DNA of 64,000 bases from Haliclystus octoradiatus (taxonomy: Eukaryota > Cnidaria > Staurozoa > Stauromedusae > Haliclystidae), in assembly GCA_916610825.1 (NCBI GenBank), contig OU744446.1, positions 5,031,001 through 5,095,000 of the forward strand, read 5' to 3'. This document shows positions 47,683-62,600 of this stretch, piece after piece; position 1 is the stretch's first letter, and each line of letters begins with the position of its first letter. The notes beneath the pieces are model-generated. The model worked only from the letters and a program-made list of their open reading frames with translations. It was not told where the DNA came from and ran no database searches. A program made the position numbers and the translations under genes.

Positions 47683-50600
47683 TTATAAATCCCCATCGCC
47701 AATTGAATCGATATTTCCACTACTTTCATTAGAATTCTTCATTTTACTGACATCGTTTGTCTAAAAGAGAAACAACAAAACAATTTCAAATGCAAAAATA
47801 TAAACAAGCCATATAAAACATATAAATTAGAAATCATTTTTTAGGGATAAAGAGTAAAACTGGACCAGCTAAGCAGAAGAGCTATGTTTATAACAAGAGT
47901 AAAACTGGACCAGCTAAGCAGAAGAGCTATGTTTATAACAAGAGTAAAACTGGACCATCTAAGCAGAAGAGCTATGTTTATAACAAGAGTAAAACTGGAC
48001 CAGCTAAGCAGAAGAGCTATGTTTATAACAAGAGTAAAACTGGACCAGCTAAGCAGAAGAGCTATGTTTATAACAAGAGTAAAACTGGACCAGCTAAGCA
48101 GAAGAGCTATGTTTATAACAAGAGTAAAACTGGACCAGCTAAGCAGAAGAGCTATGTTTATAACATGCAAAAGTAAATCAACTATAACAAAAAGTAATAT
48201 GTCAAACTGATGCCCTATATAACAAATACTCAATTTATTACAGTGTAACCCACTTAGTTAACTGCAAGTCAAAATTGTCAATGTTTTTATTGCATTCATC
48301 CGAATTTGCAGTTATCGGAGATTATTTACTAAGGACCTGACCAGATTATATGCATCTGAAACGTGGGTTCTATCAACCTCACTATTGACCCGATTTGACT
48401 CAGCTTATGACGCAATGCTTCGGCATGCTTTAGGAGTACATTGGCCCAACTTACTGTCTACTGCTAAACTTAGAAAACTTTCCCCTTCTGCCTCTGCTAT
48501 TGCTCACCAACGTCAGCTGTCTTTTTTAGGTCACATCGAAAGATCAAAGACGTATGCCCTTCAACCGCTGCATGACATCCTTCACTGGCAACCGAAGGAG
48601 ATGCTTCGAAAGAGCTATGGTAGAGTAGTATCTTTTCATAATGTTTTGTATCGTGAATTGTGTTATTTAAAAGTTTCTTTGTCAGCTATGTCTGACCGTG
48701 TTTTGTGGCGTTCTTTGTGTAGCAAATATGTAAGGCGTAAGAGGGACGGCACATTCCTATAATGTGACTGTCTATACTACTACTACCTGACCAGAAAATA
48801 GTTTATAGGATTTCATAAAACTAGGTTGTAGATAAGCAGGAAACAAAAATCTGATTGCTGTATAAACAAACGAAAAACAGTCTTTAACAATTGCACAGCG
48901 TGAATAAAAAAAATTTAAAAACATTTATTGCTGTGCCCCTCAAGCTAATAAAACATCAAAAGTTCAAGAAAACATATTCAGGGGCGGCACCAGGATTCCC
49001 CAACAAGAGGGCTAACTCCCTCTATAAAACATATTTGAAAAAATGATTGAATAACAGGCCAAAGCTTTCTCTACAGTCAAATATAAATTCATGGTAAAGG
49101 ATGCAGAATGTTCCGGACAGAAGGGCTGTTCCCCTGCAAAAACAGTTCAGGAGTTCATGAACAGTTCATGAACCCTCACAGACTGTTCATGGACAGTTCA
49201 TGAGCAGTTCACGAACAGTTCATGAAAATTTGGGGCCATTTAACATCCATGAACTGTTTATGAACTCCTGAACTGTTTTCGCAGAGGATTGTCCTGCTGG
49301 TGGCACTCCTGAAAAGCACATTTTTTAGTTAACAATCCATCCAATCATTCAACATTCTTTTTGCCTGGCTGTCAGATTACACAATCTAACGTGAATCAAT
49401 TCTGATATTTTGAATAGTTAGGAAATTTATATTGATATCATTGACGCCAAAATAAAACTAAAACATAATACAATTTTAAAATAAACTACATCATCTTGAT
49501 ATAACTTACTTTTATTGATGTTTTTACTGATGATTTCTTCTCTGGTTCTGACTAAACATAACAAAGATACGAATAATAAAACGAATACATAATTTCTAGC
49601 ATCCTCAAAAACTTTCACATTTTGGATCAATAAAATCTTGAAAAATTATGAAAATTGGTGTACACACTTCTATCTTCTAACTTAACCCCTGCTAAAAACA
49701 GTCCAGGAGTTCATGAACAGTTCATGAACAGTTCATGAATGTTAAATGGCTCCAATTTTCCTGAACTGTTCATGAACAGTTCATGAACCCTCACAGACAG
49801 TTCATGAACAGTGCATGAATAGTTCATGAAAATTTGGGGCAATTTAACGTTCATGAACTGTTTTCGCAGGGGTAACATACAGTGAAACCTGTTTTCAACA
49901 GCCATCTATGAGAGGTAGATAAATTGACCTTTATCAGCAGGTGGCATTTATAGACAGTATTGATTCAATAGGAAATACTACTTGGACATTTCAACAGTGA
50001 CCATTATATATAGGTGGCTGCTGTATAGAGGTAACTACTATAACAGATGTTAATATTATAGGTAGGTGGAGTAAAGAAACATTAATATGTTTGAGTTGAA
50101 AAATGCATACAAATTACCTTGCTACACCAACCAGATTCGGTAACGATTCTTTCAACACATTCATTCATAAACTCAAACTATCAAAAAAGACAAATCAAAA
50201 TTACATTGACAGCTTGCAACCTTTAATTAAATATTGGTTTAAATTCTGGGTAAAAGGAAGAAGAAAACACAACAACAATAGAACAAATTGCATACCCATT
50301 TGGAGATAGTTTATAGACTCAAGCATAGTTAATTAACATTTAATGAAGGGTGTTTTAGCTCAGATGACAGAGCAATCAGAATCCAGCCCTGATCAAATCT
50401 GATTGGCTGTGGTTTAAATCTCTCAAAGGTCAACCCAGCCTTGACTTTATCTGAAACATCAAATGAGTACCATCTACGGATGGCGTATAGAATGGTCCGG
50501 AGGGAATTGCATTCTCACTAGCCGCGGAGTATCACTGTGTATTGACAATCAATGACTATCTTCCATTAATCTATGGCAAATCATCTGCTGTGTCGCGGCG

Positions 50601-53600
50601 GAGATTTTTCAAAAAAGAGAATTTACAATCATTGTTCTTGGCAATACTGTCTCAGTTATTACCTTCTTATGAAGGGTCCATGAACAATTCATGAATAAGT
50701 TGGTCAAAGGTCCCTTTTGATCAAATTATCACAGGCCAGACTGATCAAGTGCAATTCATGAAAACGTCATGGAAAAGCGGTCAATGTCACTCATGAACTG
50801 TTTTTCATAGGAGGAGTCACATGCTTCTAGGGAATACTATGTTTCTGCAAAATGATGATGTGTCCTTTTCATGTCACACCATAATCTTCTTTTGTCATTT
50901 TTCTGGATGACATAGACACGTATATTTTATTGTGGATAACAAAGGAATAAGATTCAATTTAGTCAAACAATCCGTATGACTACATAACGACTCTGAGTGT
51001 GAAATATTTATTTAGTATTATATTAAGCAGCAATGATTCGCAAGGGGCCATGAAGGTGTTGAACCGATCAAACAATAGAATCACAGCAGGACACTATGGA
51101 CAAAGACAGTAATTTTACGGTCAAACCCTTCTTAGCTCAAATGCATAAAAAATGGCCATAGAAACGGGAAAAAGATTACAAAATTGCTATATGATGTCTA
51201 AATTCATGATTCCATTCTCAAAATACAAATCGGACTTTCAGCAAAGTTTAAAATGAGATTAGAATGTGCTATAGTTAGCAAAGGTTTGTACTAGAAGTGT
51301 TTGGTTCTTCACCAAGACTTCCCGCTGTGTGTTGATGTTGGTCGAGTGACTGCATCTTGCGAATTTAAATTGATTCAGCTAATCACGTCATACTGAACTG
51401 TGCACGTGATATGTGGATGTCATCATCATTATTACGCCTTAGCGGGATTTTAGTTAGATTCCTTGTATGCTCTCCGAAGACATCAAAGAGGTCAAAATGG
51501 TGCCAGACAAACATATTCAATCTCTAGTGTAAGAAAGTTCTTAAACACTCACATGAGGCGTCACAACTCTGACTTGTTTTGGTTTCTTTCCTTCTTTTTG
51601 ATATTCAAACCAAAATGCCATTCCTTCAATATCAGCATCCCAACTTTTAATTTCTTCCCAAGAAAACGATGGTTGAGGGCCCTAGACATAAAACACAACA
51701 ATACCATTTTTTCAATTTGTAGCGGATACTCGATAGCCGATTCCTTGTGGTCATAAATTAGATATCCTGACGTCACTTAACACTGAATCTCTGTTTTTCA
51801 AGATTTGATACAGTCACTTACTTCAAACATTTTATTTCTGCCTATCTGTCTATCGATAAAACTTGGCAAATTATTCAAGGTACTCAAGGCGACAAGCAAC
51901 AATTTCGAATTATAAGCTTTACTGCAATTACATTATTATCCAAGTCAGGAGAATTTTCATAACGTTTAAACTCAGAGCGATAAATAAAAACAAGATAGGA
52001 AACATAAAAAATGAAGAATGAAAAGTCTTCCATTTTCTTTGATACAAACCGATTTGATTTTCAGGCAACAAGGTATTTTACTGGAATGAAATAAATATTT
52101 ATAAAGAATGGCATACCTCTAATATTCCTTTTTCAGAGCATGCAGCCAAAACGAAATTATCCATGCTTAATTTAACAATGACATGACCATCTTTTCGTGC
52201 ATCACAAGGACAATGAGGAAATGCAATACTAGAGTATTCATGAAGAGAACGAGCTACGCCTAGGAACTAAAATGAAAAAAAAGTTGATTACAGATGATGT
52301 AAGAGTAAATAGGCCTACAGTGCACAGCCGTACTCGGACTATGTTTCCTTTCACCCCTGCAAAAAACTGTTCAGGAGTTCATGAACGGTTCATGAAAATT
52401 GGGGCCATTTGACATTCATTAACTGTTCATGAACTGTCCATAAACTCCTCCTCTTAAAATTTCAGAAATGGTCTGAAATCAAGGATTTTTAAATTATATG
52501 CAGAGGATTTCAATGGGAAAAGCAAGTAAATAAAGTTCACATGGGTTAAAATAGTCTCAAATTAACTATCTAAAAGTCTGAAATTTCTCATGTCTGCCTT
52601 TCAATACCCCCGGCATTGACTAATATCCCATCCCTAAATTAAACTGATTTCAATTTTCCATTCTCCATACAAACCCTCATACTTCTACCTCGCTTATAAT
52701 ATCTTAATATCCTTACGGTATTCACTTGATGTCCTATTATTAAGCAAGTGTGACTGTAGATAAGTTGAGTAATCGATGATGAAGATTATGGTCTACAAGG
52801 AAGTTCTTTGGAATACGTAATAATTTGCTTCCTCCTTGGCTGTCTTTGTGACTTGGAGAAACTTCCTGGGTTCATAGAGTACTTTACTCCCCTATCATAG
52901 CAATCAGTCATGCCATTTTATACGGCTCTAAGAAATAATTTTCAATCTTGTTCAAGATTCGGCTAAAAATTTCAAGGGTCCAGTTCTGATCCAAAAACGT
53001 GAAGATCCAACCGTACACATCCGCATGCGCCAGACATACACAGACCGTTTGAATTTATATGTTTGAATAAACATTGGATTATCGAATAATTTATCGTAGT
53101 TATGACAATCAGACACAGTAAAAACTGGAAACATAGGAAAGCCCTGCATTTATAGCATTGAGAATATATATATATATATGAATAATACGGTATGTACCAA
53201 CCTTTAATTTATCATTTTGATATTCTTTCAATTCTTGTATCCGATCTTCTGGTTTTATTCTATTCTTTCTTATATCTTCAACAGCCTTTGAAAACACAAC
53301 AATGTGGTTCATGATTGTTTTTAAATAACAAGTGTGATATGATTGCCTTGTACGTTATGATTTAAAATAAGCTTTTGTTTTTCTAATAAAGCATGAACCT
53401 GTTTACAGAGAAATAAGGATAACTACAGCATTTGTTATTGTAAAAATTCTTGTTTGATCCAACAGATTCAAGTCAAAACAATCTGATTTCAAAGATCCCT
53501 TGCATAATATACAATTGAGTTTGTGAATTATTCATAACTTTTCCTGAACATTTCATGAGCTTTACGAACATTTATGAACTCAGATTCATGAACACCATAT

Positions 53601-56600
53601 ATATTTAGCAGCCTTGATGTAGTGGCTAGGGCGCTGGACCACGGCCTGCGGGGTCTCGGGTTTCAATCCTTGTCCGGAGCACTATAGGCTGGCGTCAGGA
53701 AGGGCATCCGGCTATTGAACGCACACAAGCTTCAAAATACTAACAAATTAACCAACCACCCCGGTGATTACTTCGCTTCCACAAACCAAGCACCAAATAC
53801 CAACACTCATCAATGGGATTAATTTAATAAACAGTTCTTGAATGTTAAATGGCCCAATTTTTATGAATTGCCTCTAAACACTGTTCATTAACATTTCACG
53901 CATAGGAGTTGAGATGGATTTTAATCCGATCAGAAACCCAATCAGATTAGGGTTCGGTTTTCACAACTTTTAAATTGCTATTGCCTTTTACTCGTTCCAT
54001 TTAACAATATAGATATTTTGGGGAAATTTACCTGATTATATAGTAAGTTCAATGCAGTCTCATCGTTGTTCATTTCAATTTCCTAAAATAAAAGTAGAAA
54101 ATAATGAATAACGACGTTTCCAAAATGTAGAGATAATAGTAATTGTAAACAACTAACTCATAGAAAGTAGAACAAATAATTTCAAGATTGTCCCATACAA
54201 ATAAGTGATTCTATTTCTTGAATGTTGATAGTACAATACTTTGAAGTTTAAGCACCTATGCACAATGCATTAGACCTCATAGTCTGTGGTTCAAATCTCC
54301 CGCAAGTCAACTGAGCATTGACTCTATCTATTAATCATTATATCAAATATTTGCTTGGAGTACGAGGAAAATAAATTTACTGTAAGTTGGAGTTTAATGA
54401 GTTTAATATGCCATCGACAGACATTAATCGTCAACAAGGAAGAGTTACTGTCTGATGATCGCAAAAATAAACACGTGAACTCGGAGTTACAAAAAACACT
54501 TTGCCCCATCCTTGGTTCCAATCCATTAGGCTCAATTTTAACAAACATTGAGCAATTTTACTCACAATTAATTAACTATAATTACTACAGTGAAAACCTG
54601 TATATAGCAGCCAGCTATGAGATTTAGAGAAACTATATGTAGGAGCCTTTATATAAAGGATACAGGGTTGATTTGGTAGAAAATTTTATTTTAGAGAATT
54701 GCAAGAGTGACCAGTGACCAATATAGAAATGTGATCACTGTTTAGAGGTGGCTGATATAGCAGGTTGGAAAGTTTATAAATTATTGTTTACCTTTGATAA
54801 CGTAAATATCCATTTCCGTACATATAACTTAGAAGAACTATCCTGTTGATTGTAACTACGTATGTAAAGGGTATGAGGGAACTCAGAATCTTTCAGTTTG
54901 CGATCTATGGAGAAAAAGTTGCAGCAAATATCATAACATAATTTATACCTATAAAATGCGAACGTCTTTATGTATGTGTGTTTGCAGTGGGTTTTCACAA
55001 TTTTTTTGCCATTTCAAACCAAATGAATCAAACAACATTTCATCTGATAGACATATGCAAACAGTTGTACCTAACAAGATTTGTTTTTCGATTTTTTCTA
55101 TTACTTTGCGTATCGAAATAAATTGTAATTTCATGCATTGATTTCGTTTTGGTTTTTGGAACCGACATGCTACGACATGCTTTGCTGTGTCCCGCTTCCA
55201 TGGTTTGCATGAAATTACCTTTTCTGTCGACACGCAAAGCAAAGGAAAATAAAACAAAAAAAGCTTGTTAGGTACAACTATTTGCAATTATCTATCAGAT
55301 CATATGCTATTTGATTCATTTGCTTTTGAAATATCCGAGCAAATCGCGAAAGTCCATCGCAAACACACATACACAAAGACATTTGTATTTTATAGATAGC
55401 CTACATATCTATTCCAATCTCAAGATCACAAAAATAAAGCAATTTGAAAAATTTTCAAAGTTCTCCCCTTTAAGTATTAATTTAGAGAGGTTTTGGAGCT
55501 CATTTAATATATCAGATGACTATCAAAATCCTTGTACAGCAAGCTAAATAATGTAATGTGAGTCGCCTTGTAAACATTCTCAATCATTTATTTAAACTAC
55601 GAATGCTGAAAATCTGAAAACTTGCTGAATAGGCTACAATTGAGCTCTTTTCAGCCTTCAAATTTTAAGGTGCGTTTTAGTAGTTTTTCAGTAGAATGAG
55701 AAATTCTAGAATTGAATGTCAAGTGAATTTCAGTATGGTTTCAGTCCTCAATCCCGTTCCAGAATGTTTTCATTAGCTATTCAGTATATCCGAAATTCAT
55801 AGTGTTAGCAAGACTAGTTTGGTCCAGCTAAATGTTAATCGCATTATTCCATACCAAAACCATCATCCATTTTCTCAAACAATGCGAAGAAGGTTGCACC
55901 AAATTCTGACAAGCCAAGCTTTTTTACGACAGCCTGAAATATAAAAAGGATAAATGATGTTTACATAATTGTGTATTAATTTAAAGCAAATATATGTCTT
56001 TACTGAGTTAATGAACTGTCCATGAACTTTATGAACATATGTGCACTGTTTGTGAACACCCTTGATTTCTAAACGGTTTATGAACCGTTCATGAACATTA
56101 AATGGCCTATTTTTCTATAATCATTTTACAAACAGTTGATTGAATGTTTATGGAAGTAGCGCCAAGTAATGTCCATGAACTGTTTTACAAAGGGGAATTT
56201 TGCACATTTAATGTCAAATATGGCTTCATATAACCATGAGGGCTGCATCATGAGGCACGAAAAAGCCAAGGCCACAAGAAATCACAAAATGCCATAGTGA
56301 GTCTGCATTAGCATTTTGAATGTTTAATGATGTAGCTTGAGAGTGATCTTCATAATTGCACTAGAAATTGTTGACTATTATTGATCTATAATTTTTACTA
56401 GAGAAATAAATATAAATGTGTAAAGTAAAATTGAATTTCTAGTAAGTTTTCGAATGATCAATACACTGGTCCAAAAAAACTCAAATTTGGAAATATGGAT
56501 GGGCTCATCGATTTTATTGTTACTGTCAGTAGTTTACAAATAATTTCCAAAAAAAAAGTTTAAAAAGTTATTGGGAAAGGGATGCACATTTCCCCTGTTA

Positions 56601-59600
56601 ATTAATACACAAACTACATACAAAAAACACTAGAAAACGTTGAGCACCATAGAATTGATCAACTATACCAGGTCAAAATGGGACTCAGAACTTGGCTAAC
56701 TATAACCTAGTGACTGTCTGATGATCACCGTTTGTGGGTCACTGGGATTAACAACAAATTCAAGAAATCCACCATATTGTTTTAATAAATGATGAGGAAG
56801 ATTGCATAATACATTGTAACCTGCTTAAGTTCAAATAAGAATTACCCACGATTTCAGTTGCATTTATCCGAATTTGCACGTATCCGAAATTGCGTAGTAA
56901 ACATTTGACCAGAAAATAGTTTATAGGTTTTCAGATTCAGGTTGCAGATAACCGGGAACTTCACTTATCCGAATTGCACTTAAGCGGGTTACACTGTATA
57001 CTCAAACAATCTGACTTGTATACGGGTAAAAAAATTGATTCCTTGTAATATTTGTTCTATACTCTATAACAAGTATCATCATTGTTTTCATCATTTATCC
57101 AGAAAGCTGATAAGCTGCAGGACTAGTCAATCAAATGGGCACTAAAAGCAAAACTAATTTTGGTCTTTCAAATCACATTGTTAAATAAGGTCAGAGATGA
57201 GAAAAATACGGAAAATGGGGTAAATCAAACCAAATGTAATTTATTTGTTCAGCAGAATTCAGAACAGTCCTGTATACCACAAAATATGGCATATTTCTAT
57301 ATATATTAACTGCAACAATGCATTTTATCTGATATTTATATCTCTACATTACTACATTATACATTAACACTAACTAACTACACAACTACATTATTATCTC
57401 TGAAATGTTCAGGAAAAGTTATGAATAATTCACAAACTCAATGGTATATTATGCAAGGGATCTTTGAAATCAGATTGTTTTGACTTGAATAATTATTTAC
57501 CTCATAAACCTTCGGTGTTTTGAATTTCTTCTGGATACGAATGATGACAGAACTCTTATCCAATAAATTAATTTTAATTTCTGCCTGAGTTTCTCCGATG
57601 ATCTCTTTTGCCTGAATAAAATGGAATTTGGATATTTGTTACTTCTTATTTTGTAAATTTACAGTTTCATTAAATGAAACCATGACCAATCAAAAGCAAG
57701 ACAATAAACTTTAATTGTGATGCATTACGTCTGGTTTCCATTTAGAATAGGGAGGCACCAGCCCTCACTGTCAATGAAAATTGAATGTGCATGGAATGAA
57801 TCCAACAGATAAATAGGCAGTCTTTTCCCAAAAATCAAACATATGTTATATATTTAGAAGCAGACCAGCGACTTTTTTAGTAACTCCTGATTCCAAATGG
57901 AAACTAGGCTGTAGACTTTTTAATAAACGATTTATTGTAATCATAATATTATAAAAGAAGAACAGAGATGTTGTTGGTCAGGGTCCGACAAAGTCCGGAA
58001 ACTTGGAAACCTAGTTTGCGGAAGGCTAGAAAAATTCAGAAGGTTAGCCAAAATGTTGGATATAAAGCTAACATAAAGCTTCGATTTTACGTTTTTATGT
58101 CAGTAAAATTACTTAAACATTTTTCTAACGTTTATCTAACAATATATGGTTTGCGGAAGGTAAAACATTTTGTCGGACCCTGTTGTTGGTATGTCCAGAT
58201 CGTAAGCACGTCATAAATTTCTTCTATGATTTTCAAATTGACATTTTAAGCCACACAAAATAGATACCTGTAAAATCGTAGTTAAGCTCTACGTAATTAC
58301 TGTATTGAGTAAATCATCGAATTAACCTGTATATAACAGTCAGCTATGCAAAACAAATATATATTTACCACTACCGGTATATGCAGGTTGCCTTTATATT
58401 AGAGATATTCCAAAACTTGATTCACAATCGTCAGCTTACCTCGGTAACCGACTTTGATGTATATTACCAACGGGCAGACAATTAAAACAACAAATCATAA
58501 TACATAACACTATGAATTTTGAATATTCTGAATCGCTACTGAAAACCTACTAAAAACATACTGGAGTGGGATTGGGTATTGAAACCATACTGAAGTTCAC
58601 CTGGCGCACCTAATTAAAACTAGATTCTTCTCATTCTACTAAAGAACCATTGAAATGCACCTTGAAATTTGAAAGCTACTCTCAGTAGCCAATTCAGTAA
58701 ATTTCAGTAGGTTTTCAGAATTTCAAAATTCCTAATGTAGTTAAAAAGCTTGTCCAAAAATAAGCAACAGATATGTGACCCAGAGCCATCTATTTACAAG
58801 AGTTGGGACACTTCTGCCATTTTTGTATCTTTTTGCCTGGACCCGAGCACGTTTTTAATAGTGCGCATGTGCAGGAGAATGTTGTGTGTTTTTTCAGCCA
58901 TATTGTATTGTATTTTTTCGCCCGTTTCACTTGAAATGATTGAGAACCTGTTTTCAAAGGAACAAAGATGGCATCCAAAAATCACGTGACTGGCATCTGT
59001 CCAATTGGAGACGATAGCGGCTCATGAAAGCGTGTCCCAACTCTTGTAAATAGATGGCTCTGATGTGACCGCTGTATAGAGGTGACCGTTACCTTTGGTT
59101 TATCTTCTTGTAAAAACGTCTGAGACATTTCGCATTCAGCAATAACTCGAACTGCGCATACTAAAAACAGTAACATTAAAGTTGAACGACAATCCACAAT
59201 TCTCAACACATTGTGAAAATCAGGGATGTTTAGTTAAGGAGCGTACACACTGTGTAGGCAGATTCTTATTGCTTAGTACTATTTGAGATCCTTATTCAAG
59301 AAGAGGAATATTGATGTTAAAACAATAATTGGTTTAAACAACAAACTCTTGCAAAAAATATTTATTGAGTCTATGAAGAATTCATGAATACTATGAACTA
59401 CAGTATCCCTGAAACAACTATAAACAGTTCATAAATGTCTTATTAAAATTCAAAAACTGCTTGTGAATGCGTTATAAACAGTTCATCATAGTTTGTGAAT
59501 GTAAATGATCTATTCTCATGAACAACTCATGATAATTGGTCCATTCAACGTTCATTAAATACTTCAGTACAACTGACAACAATAATTTTTAACACAGAGT

Positions 59601-62600
59601 CAGATAGCTGATGCTAATTGCTAGGAAGAATGATGAAAGGATTTTTTAATCTGGACGCATAAAAGCGGATTTATTTAACATAGAAAGTACACTATTTTTG
59701 ATCATTCGCTTTTTCAAACCTCAGATAATAAAGAGGGCTTACCAAAGGGAAAAAGAAAATTGTATCTACTTTTTCTCGAAATGAGAATGTTCTATTGCCC
59801 TACAACTTTGGGAAACCTTTTTTGCTTTAAAATCAATAACGTTACCACTTACCGTTTTCTAAATAGGTTTCTAAGTTTCTTCTTCTTGAATCAAGTTGTT
59901 GGTCAGATAATTGAAATGGCCATTTTCCAGGAAATTTTGGGAAATTGAAATCTTTAAATTTCTTTTTTAGCTAAATAAATCACAATTATAGAAGAAAACA
60001 GATGACATTTTGAAACCTCCACACACACTAGGTAATTAGGCATAAATGTGTGGTAAAATAAAGAAATATCCAAAATGTATTTCTCAAGAAATAGATTTAA
60101 ATGGAAAATTTGAATGTTAGTTATAATAATAGAATAGGCAAAGGCAATAAGAATTACCTAGATAGTAAAAATGAAACATTTTGCTAAATAAATTTCCCAT
60201 GAAAATATATGCAAAGACAGAATAATAGTCATAAATTGATATAGGGTAGGTAGAATTTGTTTTACTGAACTACTATTTATTGTGGTTTATAATAGGATAA
60301 CAGAAATGAAGCAAAAGCATAATTTCTCGTTACTCAGGGTTTCACGTTTAATTGCGATCTTCAGACGGTGATATACATTATAATAAATTTACATTTTATT
60401 GTGGTTTCTAAAACTATTTTCTTTGATTTCAGAAATTATTATGATGTTGCTCACATGAAATTTGGGCAAAATTAATTAGACAATTGCATTGCATTTGGAG
60501 CAAGTTTTCTCCTTCCTCAGAGGACAAAGTAATGAAATAATTGTAAACGGAAGTTAAGGACAAAGTAATTAAATAATTGTAAAAGGAAGTTAACTGTGAT
60601 TACCCCTGCGAAAAAAATCACAGTTCATGAATAGTTCATGAACATTTTTTGTTGGTTCATGAACACTTTCATGAACAGTCACAAAGAGTTCATAAACAAT
60701 TCATGGACTGGTTCATGAACTGGTTCATGAACGTGACATTGTCCAGAAGTTCATGAACAATTCATGAACTTTTGGGCAATTTCACGTTCATGAACTCATG
60801 AACTTTTTTTCGCAGGGGAAATTATGAAATGCAGTCTTAATGTGAATTGCAGTGCAGTGGACAGTAGGCTTAAAATTTTATGTTAAAATTACTTGGTCTT
60901 CCTAGTTAGAAGGTTCTGAGTACTAACTTTCCAGGGTGGGTGTTTCCCCCAAATGTAGTCATTTCTGATTGGACAGAACAGCTTATAGACACCAGCTTGA
61001 GCAAGTCAATTGCTTTATTAGCCCTTGTTTACAGGGAGGGCCTTAGAGTGTTGAAATACAATATTTGTTAGTCAGTGTTGTCAACTTTGTTTCACATCAG
61101 TGTGTATTTTCACTCCCTCCATTTCTCCCTTGTCTAGGTATTATTTAGGTAGGCCTACAGGCAGTGTTGTAAATACTCGTTACTAAAGTAACGCGTTACT
61201 CGTTACTCGTTACTTTTGGAGTAATTTTAGGAGTAATTAGTTACATTTTTGAGAAAAGTAATAAGTAATCTAATTGATTACTTTTTGAAGTAACGAGTAT
61301 TATTTGAGAGAAAGTAATTGACATTACTTTTCAAATTACTTTTATGATTACAAAATATTTGCTTTGTTGTCTTGTGATAATTTTCAAAGGCGTTGCTGTC
61401 ACTAAGTTCCGCTTTCTATTGTTCTGTCTGCGATGCAATCTCACATTATTTGCAGCTTTCACGAGAGCTATTCAAACCAGGTGAATTGTGTGATATATGA
61501 CCAATAAACCCTATCCCATAACCTATTCTTCTCTGTTCTGACATTGTTCTGTTAATCACTAGATTCAATATTTTTTCACTTTTTCTTTGAGTGAGTTTCG
61601 AATATTGAAAAGATGATGTAAAATTTATGTCTATATGAATAGATTGATCCGACAAAAATAAACCATTTTGATAAATCAAATGAAACCATCTATTTGGCAA
61701 CTTTATTAAAAAGTTTTCAAAGTCAATTTATCTTCTGCTGCAGTCACCAGTATTAAATTAATATTATTAAATCGATCGTTCCCATAGACATAATAGATAT
61801 AGACTGCTGATGGCGTTTTAAAACGGGCTTAAAACGTAGCACCTATGGGGATCCATAATGACTGACACATGCTCCCAAAGTGGCGGGGAAAGCAGTGTTT
61901 TGACCCAATATTGTTGTTAGAAAATAAAAGAATAGATGAGCCGGATTATTTCGAGCTACTTTTAAAGCAATTAAATATGATTGAAATTAACAGTTTTGTT
62001 GTGTATCACTCAATTTCGAATCAAATCTGCTCAATTATTTTATCAAATTTTCACTGAAATATTCCAATTTTGTAAGTAGATATATCGCCGCTTTTGTAAC
62101 AATAAGACATCAAAATTTCAGAGTTTGCTCAGATTTAACATTTATTAATCATCCAAGCTGTATTTACATGACAAGGTGCATGTTTACTGCTGGTTACAGC
62201 AAAACACAGGACGCAGAATGAGTGTAGAAAAGTTTATATTGAAACAATAACAAACAAATTGCAATAATGCTACGAAAAATATTCAAATTTAATTCACCAA
62301 ATATCCAAATATATTACACCCCATAGTGATAATAGTTATAAAGTCTAAGATTGATGAAGATAGCCACAAATTAAGCCTCATAACCAGCAGTATCATCGCA
62401 AACAAGCGTAGCGGATACCAATTAATATCAAAATATGCAAATTTTTATTATAATCAATGTTTCCGTATCATTAAAACCATATTAAAAATGTTCAAAAGCA
62501 AGACAAATAGACATATGCAGCGATTTAAATCAATTCAAGCACTTTGTGTCTACTTCAAATACCAAATTGTATTGGAATTTTGACTTTTGCGGTCAGTTTA

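Noticed and set aside
47851..48165. CRISPR-like array
   Set aside because: The copies are contiguous without unique spacers and the DNA is clearly animal.
47841..48233. Long repetitive open frames on both strands
   Set aside because: They arise only because the 45 bp minisatellite unit is divisible by three; there is no independent coding evidence.
55040..55237. Overlapping open frames around 54949-55287
   Set aside because: The frames are shadows of one another and of an imperfect inverted repeat (ACAACTGTTTGC-like and GGTACAACTATTTGC phrases); no family is recognised.
57968..58216. 82-codon open frame
   Set aside because: It spans a hAT-type MITE with perfect ends; incidental.
58750..58989. 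Overlapping open frames on both strands
   Set aside because: They lie inside the hAT-type MITE at 58781-59062.
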